Positions 19,223 to 27,300 of a stretch of DNA of 64,000 bases are shown here, one piece after another. The notes beneath the pieces are model-generated. The model was not told where the DNA came from and did not search any database. It saw only the letters and a program-made list of their open reading frames with translations. Positions within the stretch are counted from its first letter, which is position 1; each line of letters starts with the position of its first letter. Origin of the DNA: UBA6168 sp965222975 (GTDB taxonomy: Bacteria; Bacteroidota; Bacteroidia; Chitinophagales; Saprospiraceae); the NCBI GenBank assembly GCA_965222975.1, contig CBDCVJ010000030.1:124001-188000 (forward strand), read 5' to 3'. The position numbers and the translations under genes were made by a program.

Positions 19223-20286
19223 TCATTTCAATGCCAACTTTGATTTTCTATCTGTTACATAATTGCGCCAACGGTCGAGGCAGTCCAGCATGGGTTGCGG
19301 CAGTTCGGTGGTAAACATCATTTCCTCTTTTGTGACAGGGTGGATGAACCCCAGCTCTTTAGCATGCAAAGCATGACGGGGCATCACTTTAAAGCAATTT
19401 TCTACAAACTGTTTGTATTTGCTGAAAATAGTCCCCTTCACTACTTTGTCCCCCCCATATTTATAATCATTGAAAAGCGGATGGCCTTTATGGGAAAAAT
19501 GAACCCTGATCTGGTGGGTACGTCCTGTTTCTAACCTGCATTCCACCAAACTTACATAGTAAAGCCGTTCCAGTACTTTGAAATGAGTGACCGACCACTT
19601 GGCATGTTTTTCATCTGGAAGCACCGCCATTTTGGTGCGGTAGCGGGGGTTTCGCCCAATCCAGCATTGGATCGTTCCTTCATCTTCCTCTGGCTCACTC
19701 CACACAATGGCTTGATAGCGCCGATGAATAGTGTGTGCGCTGAATTGCTTTGCCAAACCAAAACTTGCTTCATCCGATTTGGCTACCACCATAAGCCCCG
19801 AAGTGTTTTTATCAAGCCTATGTACCAACCCCGGTCTGTTTTCAGGGTTTCCTGGCATAATGGGTAAGTCATTGAAATAGTACACAAGCGCATTCACAAG
19901 TGTCCGACGATAATTACCAATACCTGGATGGACTACCATGCCAGCAGGTTTATAGACCACTAATAAATGATCATCCTCGTAATGAATATCAAGTGGGATT
20001 TCATCTGGCTCCACCCCTACCCCCCCTCATCATAAGGCTTGGGAATAAGCAGCTCTATTCTATCGCCAGGCCTGATTTTATAATTGGCTTTGATCAGGTC
20101 ATCACCGTTTACAAATACAAGTCCCGCCTTGATCGCTCCCTGTATGCGGTTGCGACTGACTTTGAAAACACGGTCGGTAAGAAATTTATCAAGCCGTATC
20201 GAACTTTGTTTCGGGTCGGCCACAAATAAATGCTTTTGAAGAAATTCTTCTTCGATCATGGTAGGGCCGGGCATAGCACGTTTCAT
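19223..20286 (-). pseudogene. rluD: RluD-type 23S rRNA pseudouridine synthase, split by one frameshift
   Basis: Two adjacent frames make one RluD-like protein of about 354 residues. The first frame (20017-20286) encodes the S4 RNA-binding domain (SIRLDKFLTDRVFKVSRNRI). The second (from about 20014) encodes the catalytic domain with IHYEDDHLLVVYKPAGMVVH, the active-site motif RPGLVHRLDKNTSGLMVVAK and ETGRTHQIRVHF. The break is at a run of seven G on the coding strand (C at 20020-20026), followed by TAG; an eighth G would restore PYDEGGVGVEPDEIPLDI. So it is a -1 shift, a one-base deletion, or a sequence error. RluD modifies 23S rRNA helix 69 and is normally conserved. Confidence 0.88.
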
Positions 20287-20302
20287 AGTTGTCTTTTTTC
20301 AG

Positions 20303-20369
20303 GAGTCGGGAGTCAGGGAGCATTGGTCAGGCAAGATTTACGTGATCACTGCTCCCTAGCTCCCGACTC
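20303..20369. repeat. Hairpin with heptamer-word arms (AGTCGGG/AGTCAGG type)
   Basis: The arms 20303-20322 and 20350-20369 pair at 18 of 20 positions around a 27-nt loop. The left arm reads as two 7-nt words, AGTCGGG and AGTCAGG. It lies in the divergent gap between rluD and the trans-sulfuration gene. Confidence 0.75.
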
Positions 20370-20452
20370 TACCGATCTTCACATTTCGTTTTTCAACAAC
20401 CGCAAAATAAACAAGTTTTAACCAATTGGTCTGAACAAGATTTTTGGAACAC

Positions 20453-20460
20453 TATATTTG
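20453..20460 (+). promoter_or_regulatory. Predicted -7 promoter box for the trans-sulfuration gene
   Basis: TATATTTG matches TAnnTTTG, 109 nt upstream of the ATG. A start site near 20467 would place the 35-bp hairpin at 20473-20551 at the very 5' end of the transcript. Confidence 0.45.
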
Positions 20461-20472
20461 CCTTTTGAGAGG

Positions 20473-20551
20473 TCAGAAGTCAGATCGTTTCACTATCAGA
20501 GGTCAGACGGGACACATCTGACCTCTGATAGTGAAACGAACTGACTTCTGA
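20473..20551. repeat. 35-bp hairpin in the predicted leader, heptamer-word arms (AGAGGTC/AGAAGTC type)
   Basis: The arms 20473-20507 and 20517-20551 pair at 34 of 35 positions around the 9-nt loop CGGGACACA. The arm and its flank are built of 7-nt words such as AGAGGTC and AGAAGTC. It ends 17 nt before the ATG of the downstream gene, so it should affect ribosome access if transcribed. Confidence 0.88.
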
Positions 20552-20568
20552 TTTTCTGATCTAATATT

Positions 20569-21771
20569 ATGTCTTTGCACATCAATTCCATCTGCGCTAA
20601 AGAAGTAAAAGACAAGCGCACTACGAAGCCACATATTCTGCCCATATATGCTACTTCCTCTTTCGCTTTTGAATCCATTGATGAAGGGATAGAGATTTTT
20701 TCCCAAAAGAAAAAAGGCCACGTTTATGGGCGTTATGGCAACCCAACCATTGATGCCGTCGCTGAAAAATTGGCTGCTTTGGAAACTGCTGGCACAAATA
20801 AAGAAGCCGCTGCCATGTTGTTCAGTTCCGGTCAGGCAGCTGTTTCAACTTTAATAATGGGGTTGCTTAAAAGTGGAGATAAAATATTGACCCAAGGCAA
20901 TTTATATGGCGGAACAACTGAGCTATTTACTAAAGTGCTGGAGCCTTTAGGCATCCAAACGACCCTTACTGATTTGCATGACCTTGAACATGTAGAGGGT
21001 TTAGTAAAACATGATCCAAAAATCAAAATGCTTTATTTTGAAACGCCAGCCAATCCGACCTTGGCTTGTGTGGATATAAACTCATTGGTAGAGATAGCAC
21101 ATAAATATGATCGGTTAAGCACAATTGATAACACTTTCGCAACTCCCTACCTACAGCAACCCATCACTCTAGGAGTGGACTTCATCGTTCATTCATCAAC
21201 CAAGTTCCTCAATGGGCATGGCAATTCTATCGCAGGTGCTTTGGTTACACCTCATGTCGAGCAGACGGGCATGAGCGGTCGCATTTGGCAGACCATGAAA
21301 TTGGCTGGCACCAACTGCAATCCGTGGGATGCCTGGCTTTTACACAATGGCATGAAAACCTTAGCCCTACGCATGGAAAGACATAGTGAAAATGCGCTGG
21401 CCATTTCCAAATTTTTGGAAAAAAACGAAAAGGTGGAAAGAGTCAATTACTGCGGCCTCACCTCCCACCCTGATCATGTTATTGCCAAAAAACAAATGAA
21501 GGCATTTGGAGGCATGTTGAGTTTTGAACTAAAAGCAGGCTTGGAAGGCGGTATCCGTTTTATGAATGCAATAAAAACGTGTACCCTTGCCCCTACCCTC
21601 GGCGATGTGGACACTTTAATATTACATCCGGCATCCATGTCTCATTTGAATATCCCTAAGGAAATCCGTTTAAGGAATGGAATTACTGATGGGCTGATCC
21701 GGCTGTCAGTGGGGATTGAATATGTAGGTGATATTATTACGGATTTGGGGCAGGCTCTTGATAATGTGTGA
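20569..21771 (+). CDS. Trans-sulfuration family PLP enzyme (cystathionine gamma-synthase / methionine gamma-lyase type)
   Basis: The 400-residue protein is a Cys/Met-metabolism PLP-dependent enzyme. It shows the N-terminal YGRYGNPT motif, FSSGQAAVSTLIMG, FETPANPTLACVDI, IDNTFATPYLQQP and HSSTKFLNGHGNSIAG with the PLP-binding Lys at residue 212. The C-terminal domain has SLGDVDTL-like LGDVDTLILHPASMSH. Members of this family include cystathionine gamma-synthase, beta-lyase, O-acetylhomoserine sulfhydrylase and methionine gamma-lyase, and the substrate cannot be fixed from sequence by eye. A long hairpin lies in its leader. It is probably in sulfur amino acid metabolism, with aspartate kinase elsewhere in the window feeding the same pathway. 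Confidence 0.9.
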   Translation: MSLHINSICAKEVKDKRTTKPHILPIYATSSFAFESIDEGIEIFSQKKKGHVYGRYGNPTIDAVAEKLAALETAGTNKEAAAMLFSSGQAAVSTLIMGLLKSGDKILTQGNLYGGTTELFTKVLEPLGIQTTLTDLHDLEHVEGLVKHDPKIKMLYFETPANPTLACVDINSLVEIAHKYDRLSTIDNTFATPYLQQPITLGVDFIVHSSTKFLNGHGNSIAGALVTPHVEQTGMSGRIWQTMKLAGTNCNPWDAWLLHNGMKTLALRMERHSENALAISKFLEKNEKVERVNYCGLTSHPDHVIAKKQMKAFGGMLSFELKAGLEGGIRFMNAIKTCTLAPTLGDVDTLILHPASMSHLNIPKEIRLRNGITDGLIRLSVGIEYVGDIITDLGQALDNV

Positions 21772-21841
21772 TTTCCAAACCTTTCTATATCTTTGATTTC
21801 GTTTTTAGCACCCGTTCACTCACCAAATCAAAAGCAACATC

Positions 21842-22858
21842 ATGTTCAAAAGACTTGCCGAGATATTTTCGAGTTTCTTCAGTTCATTATTTGGAGGAAA
21901 CAAAAACAAAAAACCAGTCAGCAACAACCGACCAACTTCTAAACCTGATAAAGATCCAAACTTAATTGAAGACAGCTCCGACGTTCCTGTTGATACAGTC
22001 ATGGTCATTGATGTCATGGATGTGGACATCCCCATTTCAGACAATGACCCAGGTCCATTTGCCGATAAAGATAAAGAAGGGGCGATTGACGACACCCCCA
22101 CTTCCGGGCCTACTACCGACCCAAATGCTTCCGGCGATGGAGGTTCCTCTACAAGTGATCCTCAACCAGATTCAGGTGACTCGGGTTCATCCACCAGCGA
22201 TGATTCGTCCGTACCTTCCACGCCACCGCAACCTGAACATAAACAACGCTACCTATGGTGTCTCGACAATGGGCATGGGAAATTGCAAGCAGGCAAACGG
22301 TCGCCGATCTGGGAGGAAGAAGATAGTAAAATGCAATTCTTTGAATATGAATTCAACCGGGACATTGTGGAGCGCATTATTAAAGTATTGGATAAAAAAG
22401 GCGTCGCTTATTTTGATGTTGTCCCTGATTATAAAAAGGTCGGCAGCTTTTTGGAAGAAAGGGTCGCTCGGGTAAATAAAGAAAAATCCGAACTACCTAA
22501 ACTGTTTGTTTCTGTTCATTCAAATGCTGGCCCTGCCCCTGTTGGCAAATGGGTCTCTTCCAGTATCAAAGGTGTAGAGACGTGGTTTGCCCATAACAGC
22601 ACCAAGGGCAAAAAAATGGCCGCTATTTTTCAAAAGCATATTTTGGCCAAAACGGGCTTTAAAAACAGAAAGCTTAAATCAACTAAGATTAAAAACCTCT
22701 ATGTACTCATAAAAACTGTCATGCCCGCCATCTTAACCGAAAATGGTTTTTACAACAACAAAGAAGAAGTAAAGGAACTCATGAAAGATTCCGTCCGGCA
22801 GAAAGTAGCAGATGCACACATCGCTGCCATTATGGAAATTGAGAAGCATGGATTATAA
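21842..22858 (+). CDS. N-acetylmuramoyl-L-alanine amidase (Amidase_3, zinc)
   Basis: The 338-residue protein starts with an amphipathic stretch (MFKRLAEIFSSFFSSLF), then a long low-complexity Asp/Ser/Pro/Gly linker (about 28-130) and a C-terminal Amidase_3 domain. Zinc and catalytic residues are visible as LDNGHG, FEYEFNRD, FVSVHSNA and LTENGFYNN. It should cleave the bond between MurNAc and L-Ala of peptidoglycan, in cell division or remodelling. No standard signal peptide is seen; the N-terminus could anchor it at the membrane. It follows the trans-sulfuration gene by 70 bp. A very large palindromic region begins directly after its stop. Confidence 0.88.
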   Translation: MFKRLAEIFSSFFSSLFGGNKNKKPVSNNRPTSKPDKDPNLIEDSSDVPVDTVMVIDVMDVDIPISDNDPGPFADKDKEGAIDDTPTSGPTTDPNASGDGGSSTSDPQPDSGDSGSSTSDDSSVPSTPPQPEHKQRYLWCLDNGHGKLQAGKRSPIWEEEDSKMQFFEYEFNRDIVERIIKVLDKKGVAYFDVVPDYKKVGSFLEERVARVNKEKSELPKLFVSVHSNAGPAPVGKWVSSSIKGVETWFAHNSTKGKKMAAIFQKHILAKTGFKNRKLKSTKIKNLYVLIKTVMPAILTENGFYNNKEEVKELMKDSVRQKVADAHIAAIMEIEKHGL

Positions 22859-23130
22859 GATATTTGGTATTGAGATATTACAGTATTAGGTACAGCAATT
22901 CTCGCTATTAGTTTTTTTGAAATATGAAAGCCGTTCTTTGAGGCAAAAGGGAAGGGAACTTTTGGAGAGAGGTGTGTTTTTTTGGTTTTTTTTTGAAAAA
23001 AACCAAAAAAACACACCTCTCTCCTCTTGTTTTCTTCTCCACATATTTCAATTTTTTTAATAGCGAGAATTGCTGTATTAGGTATTGCTGTATTAATCTC
23101 AATACCTAATACCGTAATACCTCAATATCA
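22859..23130. repeat. 270-bp composite nested palindrome between convergent genes
   Basis: From outside to inside: heptamer-word arms (about 22860-22892 with 23103-23129, words like GGTATTG and AGTATTAG), a perfect 20-bp pair (22891-22910 with 23058-23077), a perfect 10-bp pair (22917-22926 with 23042-23051) and a central perfect 29-bp hairpin (22964-22992 with 22996-23024) with a 3-nt loop. The right side also has a local GGTATTG/CAATACC hairpin. The remaining gap to 23371 shows no gene. Confidence 0.85.
22964..23024. repeat. Central 29-bp perfect hairpin, 3-nt loop
   Basis: The left arm begins GGAGAGAGGTGTG and continues with seven T, GG and seven T; the right arm mirrors it exactly after the loop TTG. 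It could act as a terminator in either direction for the convergent amidase and PorP/SprF genes, but the stem is far longer than needed. Confidence 0.85.
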
Positions 23131-23371
23131 AAAAAGTGGCCTCTAATCGACATTTCGATAGAGGCCATCCCAAAAACCAATTGTTAAAGGACATCTATTC
23201 TTGATAGTTATTGATTTGGAGGGTTTTGAGATTCAACCCGATGACCCTTTTTTTCCAACAACTATTTTATTTCTTATAAAAGTTTGACAAACAGACCACT
23301 GCATATCCCTTCCGTGGGCGAATCAACTATTTTTTAAACATAGATAGTCCACCATCAGTCATCTACCTTTT

Positions 23372-24295
23372 CTATCCCCTGTCATACTTCTTTTTGCCTT
23401 TGGCAAAATCAAACGCGATAGTTACTTCGTGTGTCCCGCCATTGTACTGTTGCACTGTTTGGAATGAAACGTCGTAGCTGTAATAAATACGGAACACGTC
23501 TATATTCGTACCTAACAACAAACCAACTGCACCACCAAGGCCAGCCCGATAGGAAACACCTGCGATCAACTTGTCATCAATGAACGACCCCATGATGTTG
23601 AAGTCAGCACGGAAAGGAGTATCTTTTATGTGCTGCACCATCAGAGAAGGCGTCAGTTTGAAATTGTATTCTTCTATATCGAAGGTGTGGCCAAAATTCA
23701 TGGTTACGAATTTGAAGAAAGAACCTTCTGGATCACCTGACTCGATTTCGCCAATTTTGGAAACAACCAAATTGGAAAAAGACAAACCAACGTATGTATT
23801 GTCATAAAAGGTTGACCAGAAACCAAGAGAAGCATCAAAAATCTTATTGCCCTCAATAGCATCTTCCACGATAGGGTCTCCTGATTGATAATGGGGGTCA
23901 TCCTGCACAGAATCGGCTACTTTTAGCGTATGGAATTCAGTTGAAAAACCAGCGCCAAATTTCACATGCTTGATTTGGTATCTAAATGCATAATTCATTT
24001 GAAAACGAATATTGGAGCGGTTGCCCAATGTTTCCGACATCAATCCAAGGCCTACTCCCAATGTTTTTCCAATAGGCCCGTTATAGCCTATATGATAGGA
24101 CTTTGGGGACTCAGGAAAACCAGTCCATTGGTTGCGGATGTTCATTTGCAACTTGTGCATATCATCAAAACCAGCAACTGACGGGTTTACCAAAACTGGA
24201 TTTAGAAAATAATGGGAGAATACAGCACCCTGCTCCTGGGCATAAGCAGAATTGATAACAAACAGAGTGACAAAGAGTATGAATATATTTTTCAT
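23372..24295 (-). CDS. PorP/SprF family outer-membrane protein
   Basis: The 307-residue protein has a signal peptide (ending SAYAQ) followed by EQGAVFSHYFLNPVLVNPSVAG, the hallmark of the PorP/SprF family. The rest is an amphipathic beta-strand pattern fitting an outer-membrane barrel of about 14 strands, ending in ....HEVTIAFDF. These proteins work with type IX secretion: SprF is needed for SprB-type adhesin export and anchoring. It lies directly downstream of and on the same strand as the large cohesin/SprB-repeat protein with a type B sorting domain, the classical cargo-partner pairing. Confidence 0.92.
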   Translation of the reverse strand: MKNIFILFVTLFVINSAYAQEQGAVFSHYFLNPVLVNPSVAGFDDMHKLQMNIRNQWTGFPESPKSYHIGYNGPIGKTLGVGLGLMSETLGNRSNIRFQMNYAFRYQIKHVKFGAGFSTEFHTLKVADSVQDDPHYQSGDPIVEDAIEGNKIFDASLGFWSTFYDNTYVGLSFSNLVVSKIGEIESGDPEGSFFKFVTMNFGHTFDIEEYNFKLTPSLMVQHIKDTPFRADFNIMGSFIDDKLIAGVSYRAGLGGAVGLLLGTNIDVFRIYYSYDVSFQTVQQYNGGTHEVTIAFDFAKGKKKYDRG

Positions 24296-24313
24296 TATTA
24301 TTTATTTTTGGTT

Positions 24314-24390
24314 AGTGATCGGTGATTGGTTGATCAGTGATTAGGAACTCAAAAACAAAGTCACTACTAATCACTAATCAACTGGTCACT
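24314..24390. repeat. Hairpin with heptamer-word arms (AGTGATC/GGTGATT type)
   Basis: Left arm 24321-24344 pairs with 24367-24390 at 19 of 24 positions. The left side reads AGTGATC, GGTGATT, GGTTGATC, AGTGATT, a degenerate 7-nt word array. It fills the 101-bp gap between the SprB-repeat gene and the PorP/SprF gene. Confidence 0.75.
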
Positions 24391-24396
24391 ATTCAC

Positions 24397-27300
24397 TTAC
24401 TTGCGAAGAACTGTTACAGCACCTTTTTGGGTTTGCTCACCACCTGTAGATGGATCAACGTATTTGAAAACATAGAAGTAAACTCCATCCGGTACTTCTC
24501 CATCGCGGCGGTTAGTTCCCCGCCAAAGATTTCCATTGTTGTAATTGTCAGCCAGATAAACCAACTGGCCCCAACGGTTGTAGATTTCAAGGCGGTTATC
24601 GCTGTAACGGGAGAGGCAACCTATCATAAATTCTTCATTGAATCCGTCACCTTCTGGCGTTATGATAGTAGAGGCTTCAAGGCAGATCGTTCCATCGTCC
24701 ACCCTGATCGAAACCAGTTCTTCACAATTATTGGCATCAGAAACAGCAACGTAATAAATGCCAGGTGTCAATTCAGCAAGAATGCTGTCCTGTTCTGGGA
24801 AATCTCTCCATACATAAGAAAAAGGAGGAGTACCACTGATAACATTTGCTATAGCCTGACCGTCAGGACCACCTGAATCAGGAACCGAAAGTCCTTCTAC
24901 AACTAATCCATCAATTGGATCAACAAACCCCGATTCTGTTTCCTCACATCCATTGTCGTCTGTAACTGTGACAGAAATTTGGCTATTTGATTCAAGTAAT
25001 ATGGCTGTTTTTGCTGTTTGATTCAATGGATCGTTCCAGAGGTAGAAATAAGGGAAAACACCGCCACTGACATTCGCAACAGCTTTTCCATTTCCTTCCG
25101 TACAATCTCCAGAATTAGAGGTAGCTACGTTGACTTTTATTTCAGCCGGTTCATTTATTTCAACACTTCCAGTTATCTGGCAACCAGCGGCATCCGTTAC
25201 GGTAACGGAATAAACTCCAGCACCTACACCTGAGATATTCTGGGTCGTCTCTCCATTGCCCCACACATAGGAATATTGGGGGACTCCATCAAAAGGCATG
25301 GCAATGGCGCCACCTGTATCATCTCCATTGCAAAGGATTTCGCCAGATGGGTCAACGTCCACATTGAGATTGGAAACAGAAAAGACATTGAAGGTTTCAA
25401 TGACGGAAGCACCAACAGTATCAGTAATCGTTACTGAATAAAGTCCATTCTTTAAATTATTGATTGTTGAAACGTTGCCTGCGCTATTGCTCCATTCGTA
25501 AGTAAATGGAGTATTATTGCTACCTGTTGGGTTCAAAGTAATTGAACCATTTATGTCATTAGGACAATCAGTTTTGGTTACGTCTCCATTGGCCTCAAAC
25601 CTTTGAACTTCAATACCGGTAAACTCTTTGACACAACCGTTTACGTCCTCAACAAACAATGAGTAAGTACCTACAGCCAAGCTGGAAGGGTCTTGCCCAG
25701 AAAAGCCATTGCTCCATTGGAAGGTATAAATGGGATCTCCACCAGTAACTGTAATGTCTATTTTTCCATCATTAGTACCTGTTACTGGTGTGATAACGAT
25801 AGGATCAATTTTGATGTCTATCACTCGTATTTCAGCAAATTTCACTTTCGATTGACCAAATGCCCCCGGGGCAGCATCCGATACCGTAATAGTATAATCG
25901 CCTGCTGGCAAGTCAGTTAAATCCAAAATACCTCCTGGATGGTTGTCAATAACACCAGAAGAATCCGTACTTGTGAATTCAATTTTATAAGGATCAAGAC
26001 CTCCATCGATTGTTATACTTAATGACCCACCTCCTGTAATATCCTCCACGCAAATGTTACTACCCTCGGCAGTCAAGTTCAATGGGCTTGGGTCAAAAAA
26101 CAGGACGAAAGGATAGTCCGGAGGCGTGGGCGCTGTTCCGCCAGTAGCGGTACAACCATACTGGTCGGTTACAGTTACTGTATAATCGCCGGCACAGAGA
26201 CCAGTAGCTGGATTGTCCGTTGAAGGAGTTGGACCGTTCCACTCGTAAGAATAATTTCCAAATCCACCACCAACTAAAAGTTGGATTTGTCCGTCACACA
26301 TACCCGGTTCTGACAACAAGGTAATATCAACGCTATTTATCTGAACTTGTGTAGATGCGCCATCCACGGTACCTGAAAGTGTTGCTGATTGTCCGTCAGC
26401 AGAAGTGACTGTCACTGTATAATTGCCAGGGCAAAGTCCAGTTACCGGGTTGCCAGTACCTGGCCCCCAGTTATAAGTAAATGGAGCAGTACCACCTGTA
26501 AACTCAACTTCCAATTGTCCAGTACATTGGCCAAAGCATGAGGGTGTCTCTACTATGCCTGTCAACTCTAAAGGAGCTTGTACGGTACGGCAAAGGGAAG
26601 TCACGCATTGGTTGGCATCAGTAACTGTTACGCAATAATCTCCGGGAGTGAGGTTATTAATATCTTCAGTAGTTGCACTAAAATTGTTTGGTCCAGACCA
26701 ACTGAAAGTTCGTGGTGTAGTACCACCAGAAGGCGTTAAATCAACTGCCCCATCATTCCCATTAATCGCATTGGTAGCCGTAGCAGTAGCAGTAAGGGCT
26801 TGCGGGGAATTTATTTCCACATTAGAGGATTTCACACAACCAAGCGCATCTCTTATTTTTAACAGATAAGTTCCTGCGCATAAGTTATCATAAGTTCCAA
26901 TGTTCTGCCATGCGCCCTGATTCAGCATATATTGATACGGCCCAATACCGCCAGTGGCAGACGCATTGATCTGGCCATTGCATTCACCAGCACAACGTGT
27001 TGGGGAAAGGTCAACTGACGGAAGCAGATCTGAGGGCGGGCCAGTAATGGTAAATGAAGCTGTCTCCTGACAATTGTTGCAGTCGGTGACTGTCACTACA
27101 TATGTGCCGGGCCCTAAATTGGAAATATCTTTAGTAGTAGGGCCATTGCTCCAAGCATAAGTAAGGCTACTGCAAGATGGAAAATTGAGCGTACCACCTG
27201 TTACACTTAATGTAATTGCCCCTGTTGTTTCACCAAAACATGTTACGGGGGTAGGCAATCCATTTATGCTAATCCCTGATTGAGGCTGGGTAATAGTATA

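Noticed and set aside
22859..23130. CRISPR array or attachment site
   Set aside because: The repeats are inverted, not evenly spaced direct repeats with unique spacers, and no cas or integrase gene is present.
24337..24876. 179-codon plus-strand frame over the 3' end of the four-cohesin gene
   Set aside because: It lies antisense to the type B sorting domain and part of the heptamer hairpin, with no recognisable motif.
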